This document shows positions 27,245 to 35,905 of a stretch of DNA of 64,000 bases, piece by piece (position 1 is the first letter of the stretch; every line of letters starts with the position of its first letter). The position numbers were made by a program, and so were the translations under genes. The notes under the pieces were generated by a model, which was not told the DNA's origin, searched no databases, and was given only the letters and a program-made list of their open reading frames with translations. Origin of the DNA: CBDCUC01 sp965222485. Its GTDB lineage: Bacteria; Pseudomonadota; Alphaproteobacteria; Rhizobiales; Hyphomicrobiaceae. The DNA is taken from contig CBDCUC010000039.1 in NCBI GenBank assembly GCA_965222485.1, positions 682,001-746,000 of the forward strand. Reading direction: 5' to 3'.

Positions 27245-28447
27245 ATGAGACATGCTCTAGGTGTACTAGGCGTACTAGCAGCCGGCGTTCTGTTGGCCGT
27301 GTCTGCAGCCATGAACTGGCGATTTGGATTAAGCCTCGGCAAAACCGAGCTTGATGGCCAGATTTACGGTGCAGCAAGTGCCGCAGCCGATTGCTTGAAA
27401 GCGTTGGTTCCGTTTTTCTTGTTTGCCGCTGTAAAGAATAGGGTGTGGTCACAAGCGATCGCATCTGCCGTGGTCTGGGTGGTCGTTACCTCCTATTCTC
27501 TGACCTCGGCTTTCGGTCATGCTGCACTGAACCGTTTCGATACGGCAGGTGCACGTATGCAAACAGCTGAAAACTACAAAAACCTGCGCGCCGATCTGAA
27601 ACGGGCTCAGGAGCAACTCAGCTGGGTTCCCCAACATCGTCCCGCCGGGACGGTTCAGGCAGACATTAGCGGCCTGAAGGGTGAACGGCGCTGGGATTGG
27701 ACGCAAGGCTGCACAGATGCCACGACAAAGAAGAGTCGAGGTTTCTGTGACCGTTATCACGGCCTTGTTTCCGAACTAGCTTCAGCTGAAAAGGCCGTGT
27801 CGCTGGAAGCGCGCATAGCACAAACCCAGGCGAAACTTGCCAAAGTCGACGGCCTCGCCGCCATGTCGGAAGCGGACCCGCAAGCTGCGGTTTTAGCCAA
27901 ATTGACGGGCGTCGAGATCGAGCAGATACAGCTTGCCATGACGATGTTCATAGCACTGCTGCTCGAAATCGGTTCAGGCTTCGGTATGTACATCGCCTTC
28001 TCTCAGTGGCGACTTTATGAGCGTCACGCGCCGGCCGCGCCAAGAATGGCGATGGCTAGCACCGCTGCGGCAGCGGTGGCACCACCACAACCGGTGGCTG
28101 TTGCGATAGAAAAGCCGCGTTCCGGTGCCAACGACAACAAGTCGGTCCCGGCTGCACGAATGGTTGCTCCCGAAACGGATGTGGAGCGGCACTACAAGGA
28201 AAGGATTGATACAGAAGATGGTTCTAGCCTTACTGCAACTGCACTCTATGAAGACTACTGTGCATGGTGTGACGAACAGAACAAGGAGCCACTAGCACTA
28301 CCAACATTTGGTCGAGAGTTTGCTGAGTTAGGCGTAAAGAAAGCAAAGATTGCAGGACGAGTTCGCTATATCGGCATAGCGCTGAGAGCGAGTAAGGCGA
28401 CCAAGGAGGATACGAAGCTGCAGGCCTTCCGCTCAAAAGCGGCCTAA
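27245..28447 (+). CDS. Multi-pass membrane protein with coiled coil and C-terminal winged-helix-like domain, function unknown
   Basis: 400 aa from ATG 27245 (AAAGGAGAG ribosome site). It has membrane segments at about 5-24, 45-62 and 68-90, a periplasmic or cytoplasmic coiled-coil region at about 100-225 (NYKNLRADLKRAQEQL; LARIAQTQAKLAKVDG) with three cysteines, a fourth membrane segment at about 237-262, a Pro/Ala linker and a C-terminal domain (about 310-385) reading YKERIDTEDGSSLTATALYE, DYCAWCDEQNKEPLALPTFG, ... GRVRYIGIAL. The last part resembles the winged-helix end found in phage/plasmid primase-like proteins. I do not recognise the family. Three hairpin terminators follow. Confidence 0.6.
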   Translation: MRHALGVLGVLAAGVLLAVSAAMNWRFGLSLGKTELDGQIYGAASAAADCLKALVPFFLFAAVKNRVWSQAIASAVVWVVVTSYSLTSAFGHAALNRFDTAGARMQTAENYKNLRADLKRAQEQLSWVPQHRPAGTVQADISGLKGERRWDWTQGCTDATTKKSRGFCDRYHGLVSELASAEKAVSLEARIAQTQAKLAKVDGLAAMSEADPQAAVLAKLTGVEIEQIQLAMTMFIALLLEIGSGFGMYIAFSQWRLYERHAPAAPRMAMASTAAAAVAPPQPVAVAIEKPRSGANDNKSVPAARMVAPETDVERHYKERIDTEDGSSLTATALYEDYCAWCDEQNKEPLALPTFGREFAELGVKKAKIAGRVRYIGIALRASKATKEDTKLQAFRSKAA

Positions 28448-28462
28448 GACCTAGGCTTCAAG

Positions 28463-28490
28463 AAGGGCCGCGAAAGCGGCCTTTCTTTCA
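28463..28490 (+). terminator. Rho-independent terminator after the membrane protein gene
   Basis: GGCCGC-GAAA-GCGGCC stem with a GNRA-type loop, extended by AAG/TTT pairs and followed by TTTCTTTC. It lies 16 bp after the stop codon. Confidence 0.8.
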
Positions 28491-28504
28491 GTTTCAATGA
28501 ATGA

Positions 28505-28533
28505 CAAGGGTGGCTCTGGCCGCCCTTATTTTT
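28505..28533 (+). terminator. Second hairpin with T-tract in the convergent intergenic region
   Basis: AAGGGTGGC pairs with GCCGCCCTT (one G-T pair) around TCTG and is followed by ATTTTTT. It is a second candidate terminator for the same transcript. Confidence 0.6.
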
Positions 28534-28552
28534 TGAGCACCGACATAACAGA

Positions 28553-28592
28553 AATGGCGCTGCGAGAAGCTCGCAGCGCCATTCTTTTTTTC
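28553..28592. terminator. Strong hairpin with T-tract, probably bidirectional
   Basis: AATGGCGCTGCGAG (28553-28566) and CTCGCAGCGCCATT (28570-28583) form a perfect 14-bp stem with a 3-nt loop, followed by CTTTTTTTCT. It separates two convergent genes. Confidence 0.75.
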
Positions 28593-28633
28593 TCAGGTCT
28601 TAGCGTCGACAGCAGGACGCCTTGCACACTGGG

Positions 28634-29983
28634 TCAGTTGATCACTCTTATCCCGGCCTGGCCTGCAACAAGTTGCCGACCGATTTCCTGGAAAGCCTCG
28701 CGCAGCGCATCTCCATCGTATGGTACGAAGTACTTGTCCGCTCCGCTTGCGCAATTCTTCAGCAAGGTATCCTGGCTGCTGCCCTGTGAAATGCCGAACC
28801 CTACAGCGTAGATCACAACCCCGTCTTCTTTCATTGAGCGGCACAGTGCTTCGGCCTGCGCAGCGGAGTTGCCGTTTGGCGAATTACAGTTGATCGTGCT
28901 GTCATTCACGCCACGGCAATACTCTGTGTTATAGGCGCCGTCAGTCATCAGGATAGACGCCTTGATCAGTTTGTCAGGATCGGCAGGCGCAGGCTTGCTG
29001 CCAGCATCGAAAACATCTGCCCAGGTTTCGCTGATCGTGTACCATGCCCACGCCGTGCCCAGGTGCCCGGCAGTTGAGCCGCCTGCGTACAGGCCATCCA
29101 CGACCGTGCGCAGGAAGTTCTCGTCGGAGGTCAGTGGAACAATCTGTTGTGACGGACGGCATGAACCGTTCGACGAATACATCGGGCTCATGTAGCGTCC
29201 TGGGCCAGGCGCGTCATTTGTAAAGCGGTGGTTACCGTTACGCTCGGTTACGCAAGTGGTGAGATTATACGTCCAACGCTGATTGCCACGACCGCGCGGC
29301 TGGAATTTCTTCGTACGCGAAGGATAAGCACGCACAGTACCTGCCAGACCTGGACCAAGGTTTACAGATTCGGAGAAGGGCACCAGAGCGATCCGAGTTG
29401 TGCCCGCGGTCAGGTTCACGCGGAACATATCCAACAGGTCATTAGATGCCAGTTTCAGGTTTGCGAGCTTGGTACCATACATCGAGCCCGTAACGTCCAA
29501 CATCACCGACAATTCCAGGTTTTTTCCTGAAAGTTGGGCAGTGGTTGTGACTTCAACGGGGATATCGTCATATCCAAAGATCTTCAGGACTGTTGTCGGT
29601 ACGTTCGTGGAAAGTACCGGTGCAATGGTCGACGATCCGGCATTGAATTCCGCGTCGGAAAGAATGACGTCTCCGCCCTGTGCCCCGTTGCCTGAACCTT
29701 TGTCCAAAGACAGGCCCATTCCCGCAACCTCGTTGGCCACCATGTTTTCGATCCGGTTTTCAACTGCGGCCGGATCACCGCTATGGCGGTATTCGACCGC
29801 ACCTGAAAGTGCCGCAGCATCAACAATCGCCTGAAGCTGAGTTTTTGTGGAAATGGCTCGGCTCAAGTCGAGCGCAGCGCCCATTAGACCCATCATCGGC
29901 ATTGATAAAAGGGCGAACATGATACCGACATTGCCACTGCGATCGGAACCAAACCGCTTTAGGCTGGGAATGTGAAATTTCAT
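28634..29983 (-). CDS. TadG-like Flp pilus assembly protein with VWA domain
   Basis: 449 aa from ATG 29983; the frame is open a little further upstream. The N-terminal TadE/TadG-type segment (FGSDRSGNVGIMFALLSMPM, MGLMGAALDLSRA) contains the single membrane anchor and the typical TKTQLQAIVDAAALSGA motif. A VWA domain follows from about residue 165 (LSVMLDVTGSMYGTKLAN, then a MIDAS Thr region SILMTDGAYNTE, ending near IRVI). The MIDAS has DVTGS instead of DxSGS. Such proteins sit in the inner membrane facing the periplasm near tight-adherence pilus systems or act alone. No other tad gene is nearby. Confidence 0.85.
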   Translation of the reverse strand: MKFHIPSLKRFGSDRSGNVGIMFALLSMPMMGLMGAALDLSRAISTKTQLQAIVDAAALSGAVEYRHSGDPAAVENRIENMVANEVAGMGLSLDKGSGNGAQGGDVILSDAEFNAGSSTIAPVLSTNVPTTVLKIFGYDDIPVEVTTTAQLSGKNLELSVMLDVTGSMYGTKLANLKLASNDLLDMFRVNLTAGTTRIALVPFSESVNLGPGLAGTVRAYPSRTKKFQPRGRGNQRWTYNLTTCVTERNGNHRFTNDAPGPGRYMSPMYSSNGSCRPSQQIVPLTSDENFLRTVVDGLYAGGSTAGHLGTAWAWYTISETWADVFDAGSKPAPADPDKLIKASILMTDGAYNTEYCRGVNDSTINCNSPNGNSAAQAEALCRSMKEDGVVIYAVGFGISQGSSQDTLLKNCASGADKYFVPYDGDALREAFQEIGRQLVAGQAGIRVIN

Positions 29984-30358
29984 CGGGGGCCTCTCAACTT
30001 GATCATCTCTGCACGGAATTACCCCCACAATTCCATGCTCATATTTGCAAGCAGTTGCAGGATCGCATCAAATTTTACGGATCCTGCCCATAAAGGCTGC
30101 TTCGTGCTTCCTGTAATGAATCTGCTCAATATTTAGCTGCAAAAAACCGAACTGAAGCGTTTACGATTGGGCAACCGAAGCGATCAGGAGCGCCGTTGTG
30201 CCTCTGGTTGTTGCCCGAAGACAACTTCAACCAGGCTTGTATTGCGCGTCCGGCAGAGACAGATATAAGGCGCCGCTTGCGCGCCACGATTGCACAACGG
30301 TACATTTTTCGGCAGATTGGCGCCCCTCCGCGCTGCCCGGTAAACAGAAAGGCCTATT
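29984..30358. other. Intergenic region, no supported gene
   Basis: About 375 bp between the divergent TadG-like gene and the MoaD/ThiS-like gene, partly AT-rich (30050-30150). It holds the promoters of both; nothing else is seen. Confidence 0.5.
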
Positions 30359-30616
30359 GTGTCTCATTCCGTTACGCTCAAGCTATATGCGTCACTAGCC
30401 GTGCATCTGCCTTCGGGTGCAGAACGCAACACGATCAGCGTGCCCGTCGATAACAAGACCACCGTGTGGGAGTTGATTGACGCACATTCAGTGCCGCGCG
30501 AAGCCTGTCATCTCGTACTCGTCAATGGCTTGTTTCTGCCCCCGGCATCTCGCGGCGAAAAAATTCTTGCGGATGGAGACACGGTTGCTGTTTGGCCCCC
30601 CGTGGCGGGCGGCTGA
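30359..30616 (+). CDS. MoaD/ThiS-like ubiquitin-fold sulfur carrier
   Basis: 85 aa starting at GTG 30359. A beta-grasp fold is indicated by LKLYASLAVHLPSGAERNTI, a helix VWELIDAHSV, LVLVNGLFLPPAS and the final DGDTVAVWPPVAGG. The chain ends in the diagnostic Gly-Gly used for adenylation and thiocarboxylation. Classical neighbours (moaE, thiG, moeB) are absent, so the pathway (molybdopterin, thiamine or another sulfur transfer) is undetermined. A small gene follows 58 bp downstream in the same direction. Confidence 0.8.
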   Translation: MSHSVTLKLYASLAVHLPSGAERNTISVPVDNKTTVWELIDAHSVPREACHLVLVNGLFLPPASRGEKILADGDTVAVWPPVAGG

Positions 30617-30674
30617 GTCCACTTCAAAAACATTCTGGTACTCCGCGCCCCCGACCACAGGAGGATACGGGCCG

Positions 30675-30965
30675 TTGAAGATCGAGAAGACGATGAGCCT
30701 GTCTCACGAGGAATTTGCAAACTCTATGGAGCAGTTTGCAGGGCCACAAGCCGGTAGACAGGCTCGTAATGGTGCCGCGGTGGCGGTAGAGCAGGCCGGA
30801 GTTCGTGCGCAGATAAGCTATGAGCCTTTAGAAGGTGTGCGCTTGGGAGGGCTGCTGGCATTGCCACGTGCCAAGGTGACCGTAAGTCTGGATGAAGGCC
30901 CTGAAGCCACCCAACGCGAATTCCTGCGCCGCTTCGACATCGCCTTCCAGCGCGGCGGTGGTTGA
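30675..30965 (+). CDS. Small hypothetical protein linked to the MoaD/ThiS-like gene
   Basis: 96 aa from a TTG at 30675 preceded by AGGAGGATAC, or 90 aa from the ATG at 30693. The strong ribosome site supports the TTG. It is a soluble alpha/beta protein: SHEEFANSMEQFAGPQA, VEQAGVRAQISYEPLEGVRL, LPRAKVTVSLDEG, then a C-terminal helix with Arg and Phe. No domain is recognised. Its place behind a sulfur-carrier gene suggests a shared job, which is inference. Confidence 0.6.
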   Translation: MKIEKTMSLSHEEFANSMEQFAGPQAGRQARNGAAVAVEQAGVRAQISYEPLEGVRLGGLLALPRAKVTVSLDEGPEATQREFLRRFDIAFQRGGG

Positions 30966-31036
30966 GCCGACTGAGTGCGCGATGCGACACGGTCAGGGTC
31001 GCGTGCTGACGTTAGCGGTGTCTTGTGCCGTGCAAG

Positions 31037-33151
31037 CTAAGTGGCAAGTCCGGCAACCTTCAGTGCAAAGGCGTAATTGAGCGCTACCTCTTTTAACTGT
31101 TCAAACCGGCCAGAGGCTCCGCCATGTCCGGCTTCCATGTTCGTTTTGAGAAGTAAAAGATTATCGCTCGTGTTGAGCTTGCGCAGGCGGGCAACCCACT
31201 TCGCCGGCTCCCAATAGGTGACGCGCGGGTCTGTCAGCCCGCCACAGGCCAGGATATGTGGGTAGTCCTTAGCCTCGACGTTGTCATAGGGGCTGTAGGA
31301 TCGAATTGAGTTGAACTCTTGTTCGCTGGCAAGCGGGTTTCCCCACTCCAGCCATTCAGGTGGAGTCAGCGGCAGGTCTTTGTCCAGCATCGTATTGAGG
31401 ACGTCGACGAAAGGCACGTCAGCAATGATGCCAAGGAACAAGTCGGGTGCCATATTGGCCACAGCCCCCATCAACATGCCTCCGGCTGAACCGCCGTTTG
31501 CAACGATGCGCCCGCGCGACGTAAATCCCTGCTGGGCCAACGCGTCACCCGCTGCGATGAAATCGGTGAATGTGTTGGTTTTCTTGTCCAGCTTACCGTT
31601 CGTGTACCATCGATATCCCTTGTCCTTACCACCGCGCACGTGCGCAATCGCATAGATGAAACCTCTATCGACAAGGCTTAGCCGGGCCGTTGAGAATGAG
31701 GCCGGTATCGATATGCCGTAGGCGCCATAGCCGTAAAGGAAGAGTGGTGCCGAGCCGTCGATAGATGTGTTCTTGTGATGGAGAATGGAAACGGGAACCG
31801 TTTCTCCATCAGCAGCCGTCACATAAATGCGGCGCGTTCGGTAATCCTTCGGCTCATGCCCGCTGGGAACCACTTGCCGCTTGCGTAGCGTGCGTTCGCG
31901 CGAGTTCATGTCATAGTCATAAATCTCGGCCGGCGTCGTCATTGATGAATAGGAAAAGCGTGTCATCGGCGTATCGAACTCATAGCCGGATGAAAGACCT
32001 AATCCGTAAGCTTCTTCGTCAAATGAGATTTCGTGCGATTGCCCATCACTGAACCGCCGGATAACAATCCGCGGTAAACTGTCTTCGCGCTCAAGACACG
32101 CTAGGTGGTCTCGGTATGCGATCGTATCGAGAATAAGCCGCCCTGGTTTATGGCTGACGACATCCGTCCAGTTCTCTCGACCTGGCGCTGACACCGGCGC
32201 TTCGACAATCTTGAAGTCCTCCGCACCGTCACAGTTCGTCGTGATGAGCAATCTCTCACCACTGTGCTCGACGCCATATTCATGCCCCGCCTCTCGTGCG
32301 GCCACCAACCGCGTAGGCTCGCTCGGGTTATCGGCATCAATGAGATGAATTTCGCTGGTCTGATGATCGTGAACGTTGATGGTAATGTATTTTCTTGACT
32401 GGGTCTGATCGAGACCGACATAAAACGCGTGGTCTTGTTCTTTGTAGACCAAAACATCGGATTCGGCCGGTGTTCCCACCACATGTCTGTAGACCATGAG
32501 CGGGCGATGATTGTCGTCGAGCTTAATGTAGAAAAAGGTTTTGCCGTCATTTGCCCAGACAATGTCACCGTGCGTTCCAGGTATCGTATCGAGTAGCGTC
32601 TCATTGGTTGCAAGATCGCGAACACGGATCGTGTATAGCTCTGATCCCTTATCGTCGAAGCTATAGGCCAGCAGCTTGTGATCGGGGCTGTGTGTTCCAT
32701 CACCCAGTTGCCAGTATGCCTTGCCTTCCGCCTCGGCATTGCCATCCAGCAGGACGTCCGGGTCCTCCTTGCGCTCGCATGCCCGGTCGCAGCGGCACAA
32801 CTGCGGATATTGGCGGCCAGTGACAAAACGTGAAAAGTAAGCGAAATCGCCGTCTGGCGATGGAACGGAGCTGTCGTCTTCCTTGATGCGCCCTTTCATT
32901 TCTTGAAACAATGTTTGCTGCAATGCTTCTGTGTCGGCCATGCAGGATTTGGTATATGCGTTTTCCTGCTCGAGATAAGCGCGTATGTCCTCATCCAGCA
33001 GGCCGGGGTCACGCATGACGTCCTGCCAGTTGTCGGCGCGTAGCCAGGCATAGTCATCCTGCAACGTCACACCGTGATGCGTGGTGTGCGCAGGCGCTAT
33101 CTTTGCGGCAGGCGGTGAACTCCCTGCGGGTATTGTGTCGTTGGCGGACAT
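31037..33151 (-). CDS. ptrB: Oligopeptidase B (S9 family prolyl-oligopeptidase)
   Basis: 704 aa of the usual length. An N-terminal beta-propeller (about 70-410) is followed by an alpha/beta hydrolase domain with the nucleophile in GGSAGG (S555), the Asp in TDPRV (D641) and the His in EAGHGG (H676). The propeller start HHGVTLQDDYAWLRADNWQDV is typical. It cleaves short peptides after basic residues in the cytosol (no signal peptide). A Cys-rich insertion LCRCDRACERKEDPDVLLDGN replaces the usual Y-C-R sequence there. It is transcribed alone, 152 bp upstream of msrB in the same direction. Confidence 0.92.
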   Translation of the reverse strand: MSANDTIPAGSSPPAAKIAPAHTTHHGVTLQDDYAWLRADNWQDVMRDPGLLDEDIRAYLEQENAYTKSCMADTEALQQTLFQEMKGRIKEDDSSVPSPDGDFAYFSRFVTGRQYPQLCRCDRACERKEDPDVLLDGNAEAEGKAYWQLGDGTHSPDHKLLAYSFDDKGSELYTIRVRDLATNETLLDTIPGTHGDIVWANDGKTFFYIKLDDNHRPLMVYRHVVGTPAESDVLVYKEQDHAFYVGLDQTQSRKYITINVHDHQTSEIHLIDADNPSEPTRLVAAREAGHEYGVEHSGERLLITTNCDGAEDFKIVEAPVSAPGRENWTDVVSHKPGRLILDTIAYRDHLACLEREDSLPRIVIRRFSDGQSHEISFDEEAYGLGLSSGYEFDTPMTRFSYSSMTTPAEIYDYDMNSRERTLRKRQVVPSGHEPKDYRTRRIYVTAADGETVPVSILHHKNTSIDGSAPLFLYGYGAYGISIPASFSTARLSLVDRGFIYAIAHVRGGKDKGYRWYTNGKLDKKTNTFTDFIAAGDALAQQGFTSRGRIVANGGSAGGMLMGAVANMAPDLFLGIIADVPFVDVLNTMLDKDLPLTPPEWLEWGNPLASEQEFNSIRSYSPYDNVEAKDYPHILACGGLTDPRVTYWEPAKWVARLRKLNTSDNLLLLKTNMEAGHGGASGRFEQLKEVALNYAFALKVAGLAT

Positions 33152-33303
33152 GTTTCTCCTAGAGGGTGAGGCGATGACGAAGTTGCTTCTTTGTGACGTT
33201 TAGGTGCTTGGTCCAGTGCAGCCCCGTTTAAGACAAGACTGGCAGAGGTAAAAGGAACGTCCGTTGGCGGGAGGGGCGGCAAGGCAAGACGCGCGAGGGG
33301 CGA

Positions 33304-33729
33304 TCACTCTGTGTCGGATTTCAGATTCAGCGCCACCCCATTGATGCAATAGCGCAAGCCAGTCGGATCCGGACCATCGGGAAAAACGTGACCAAGATGA
33401 GCTTCACACCGGTTACACCGTACCTCAGTGCGTACACGAAAAAGCGATCGATCCTCGTGCTCGCTCACGGCATGCTCGTCTGACGGAGCAAAAAAGCTCG
33501 GCCAGCCTGTTCCAGAGTCGTATTTTTCATTCGAATGGAAAAGAGGCTCCCCACAACACACGCAATGGAACATCCCCTTTGTTTTATCCGCATGGTAGGG
33601 ATGTGAGAACGCCCGCTCGGTGCCGTGCTGGCGGGTCACGTGAAAGGCTTCATCCGATAGTTGCCGCCGCCAATCATCATCCGATTTGACGACCCTGTCT
33701 TTCTCTGAAGCTGCCCGGCTTTTCGACAT
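33304..33729 (-). CDS. msrB: Peptide-methionine (R)-S-oxide reductase MsrB
   Basis: 141 aa from the ATG at 33729. It reduces R-methionine sulfoxide in proteins. The zinc site is complete (C56 and C59 in FHCVCCG; C105 and C108 in VRCNRCEAHLG), and the catalytic Cys is in GLRYCINGVAL (C128), with GTGWPSFF and HVFPDGP also present. There is no signal peptide, so it is cytosolic. It lies downstream of oligopeptidase B in the same direction. Confidence 0.95.
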   Translation of the reverse strand: MSKSRAASEKDRVVKSDDDWRRQLSDEAFHVTRQHGTERAFSHPYHADKTKGMFHCVCCGEPLFHSNEKYDSGTGWPSFFAPSDEHAVSEHEDRSLFRVRTEVRCNRCEAHLGHVFPDGPDPTGLRYCINGVALNLKSDTE

Positions 33730-34248
33730 TGCTGCACCTGTCAAATATTCTTGCGGTCAACGTAGTCGCGGGCTTCCGTTCTGGCAATCTCAACCAATGC
33801 CGGCGGGTGATCAGCGGAGCCGCAGGACTATCGGCCCGGTCCGGTTTGCATGGACGTGCTTCGACCCGGCCCGTCGCTGGACCAGGTGGAAAAAGCACTG
33901 AACCCTATCCGGGAAATTTCTGGTTGCTCGTCCCAGCACACAAGTAGTTCTAAGCGGCTAGCACAAGAATAGAATCCAACCGAGTGCAAAATAGCCAAGC
34001 AGACGGCCCCAATAAGTACGCAATCCCCCAAGTTCTTAGGGTATAGTGACTTCTACACACATGTCGCATAAATGACAGTGAATAATTCAATGCTGTAACG
34101 TACAGAATTAATTATTGATCAGTTTGTATTGATCATGATATTGGGCATTAGCTAGTGTTGTTATAAAGTATTAGTGCAATCGATGGCTTGTTAAACTTAC
34201 AATGCTTTGACGGTTTGGCCTGCATATTTTTTTCGCGAGGCCTAGGCA
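33730..34248. promoter_or_regulatory. Long AT-rich regulatory region upstream of the mucR-like gene
   Basis: No gene is supported in these 519 bp. The part from about 34030 to 34220 is strikingly AT-rich with many TpA steps (for example AATTAATTATTGATCA). MucR/Ros family proteins are known to bind AT-rich, T-A-step-containing sites and to control their own promoters, so autoregulation is likely here. Confidence 0.5.
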
Positions 34249-34668
34249 ATGGAATTCACGATGACCGAACAATCTCAACCTGAACTTGTCGAGCTGACAA
34301 CCAAGATCGTGTCGGCCTACGTCAGCAACAATACTGTGGTCGCTACCGATTTACCCCAGCTTATTCGTGAGACCCACGCAGCGCTGTCGCGCGCATCAGG
34401 TGCAGCCGTGACATTGGAGCGGGAAGAACTAAAGCCGAAGGTGCCGGTCAAGAAATCGGTCATGCCGGACTACATCATCTGCCTGGAAGACGGCAAAAAA
34501 TTCAAATCGTTAAAACGGCACTTGCGGACGCATTACAACTTGTCGCCGGAGGAATATCGGGAAAAGTGGAATCTTCCCCACGATTACCCGATGGTGGCGC
34601 CCAATTACGCCAAGGCACGATCAGATCTGGCGAAGAAAATGGGTCTGGGCACGCGCCGCGAAGACTGA
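34249..34668 (+). CDS. MucR/Ros family zinc-finger transcriptional regulator
   Basis: 139 aa (135 from the alternative ATG at 34261). The N-terminal helical oligomerisation region TTKIVSAYVSNN is nearly invariant in MucR proteins. The Ros-type zinc finger follows at about 75-130: DYIICLEDGKKFKSLKRHL, then RTHYNLSPEEYREKWNLPHD. The finger has a Cys followed by Asp rather than a second Cys, as in MucR/Ml family members with CxxxD or divergent ligands, and the two His of KRHLRTHY. MucR proteins bind AT-rich DNA much like H-NS and repress exopolysaccharide, motility and cell-cycle genes. Confidence 0.93.
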   Translation: MEFTMTEQSQPELVELTTKIVSAYVSNNTVVATDLPQLIRETHAALSRASGAAVTLEREELKPKVPVKKSVMPDYIICLEDGKKFKSLKRHLRTHYNLSPEEYREKWNLPHDYPMVAPNYAKARSDLAKKMGLGTRRED

Positions 34669-35396
34669 TCGGACGAACCGTTCCCGGCACCGCCGCTCTA
34701 TGGTTTGGCCGCGTGATCCGCATTCATCTTAGATCGACCAACGGTAATCGGCCTCCGTGCGGCTTCCGTTGCCGTGAGGTGTGCGTTGAGCTCTTTTCTA
34801 TAAAGCACCAGCAGTTGCCTATGGCGGGCTAAATCATAGCTCCAATGTGCGAGCAAACCGCGCTTGCGCTCCCTGCGCAGTGTCTTTTGCAGCAAAAAAA
34901 TCAGACGAAGCCGTCCCATCGTGCTGGTGTCACAGAGCTGGCGCGCGCTGAGCGGTAGTAGTCGCACCAGCAACAAGCGATGGCGAAAGAGGCAAATTGC
35001 GCCGCATGAGTTGGACGCGGGACGGCCGTGGTGTTGAGCGCATGACACATTGTCCAGACCAGTGCCGAGGGTGGGCTGGCATAACTGGCTGACGCAAACC
35101 TTGCCGTGCATCGGACAATCCAGAGTGCAGTGAATTCGTAGGCGTAGGATGCACCACCATCGCAGATGCGAAGCCTGCGGGGATGCGAAGTTCTCCGTTG
35201 GTACACGAATGCGCTGGGCGCAGGACACGCGTAGATCCATTCGTTGCCAAGCTGGAATCGACCTCAGCTGTATCGTATTGGCACGCGTGCGATTTATCCC
35301 CGCGTGTTCACCGAAGCCTTACCTTAATGCAGCGGATGGGTGCGGACTGGGCTATACTCAATTGGTAAACACCTACCGGCAATCAGGCGACGCGCA
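34669..35396. other. Intergenic region of about 0.73 kb, no firmly supported gene
   Basis: A minus-strand frame at 34698-34919 (73 aa, beginning MGRLRLIFLLQKTLRRERKR) reads as an amphipathic basic small protein but has no ribosome site, so it is not called. Other frames look like noise. Confidence 0.45.
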
Positions 35397-35891
35397 ATGC
35401 ATCAGTCCACTCCTTCAACACACCGGCAATCAGAACGACGCCTTGAAGCTTGCATTGTCCCCGCCGTCACTATTCCGCCGGAGCATCCCAAATCGACAAA
35501 TCAATGCAGTGCAAAGTGCTCAACCGCGTCACAAGCTGGCGAGAGTGGGCAGCCCTACGGAACGGCACCTTTAACGCGCCCACTGATCGAGGCCGCAGTT
35601 TCCCAGGTGTTCGGCGTTGCATACAGTGATCTACGCAAGTCAACGCGAGGCCGGGCACCGGTGGCCTTAGCCCGGCAGGTTGCGATGTACCTGGCGCATG
35701 TGGCCGACGGACGGACGTTGACCGATGTTGGCAAGCTATTCAGCCGGGATCGCACGACCGTTTCGCATGCTTGCGCAGTGGTGGAGGACCGACGGGATGA
35801 TCCCTCCTTCGACTACGCACTGGAACTCTTGGAGAGAATAATCCACGCCCTTGCCGCGCAGCGCACGATGAGCGGACCAGCAACGCAGTAA
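35397..35891 (+). CDS. DnaA C-terminal domain (helix-turn-helix) protein without ATPase domain
   Basis: About 164 aa from ATG 35397; the start is uncertain because the frame is open upstream and the first about 60 residues are poorly structured. Residues about 75-150 match the DnaA domain IV: LIEAAVSQVFGVAYSDLRKS, TRGRAPVALARQVAMYLAHV, then LTDVGKLFSRDRTTVSHACA with the DNA-contacting RDRTTVSHA signature. The AAA+ part of DnaA is absent, so it should bind DnaA-box-like DNA as a regulator, not load helicase. It is followed 14 bp later by a DUF6456 protein; this pairing is common in Hyphomicrobiales. Confidence 0.8.
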   Translation: MHQSTPSTHRQSERRLEACIVPAVTIPPEHPKSTNQCSAKCSTASQAGESGQPYGTAPLTRPLIEAAVSQVFGVAYSDLRKSTRGRAPVALARQVAMYLAHVADGRTLTDVGKLFSRDRTTVSHACAVVEDRRDDPSFDYALELLERIIHALAAQRTMSGPATQ

Positions 35892-35905
35892 CAAGGGGCA
35901 ACAAC

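Noticed and set aside
34698..34919. 73-aa minus-strand frame with amphipathic basic sequence
   Set aside because: Looks protein-like but lacks a ribosome site, and its family is unknown to me; left uncalled.
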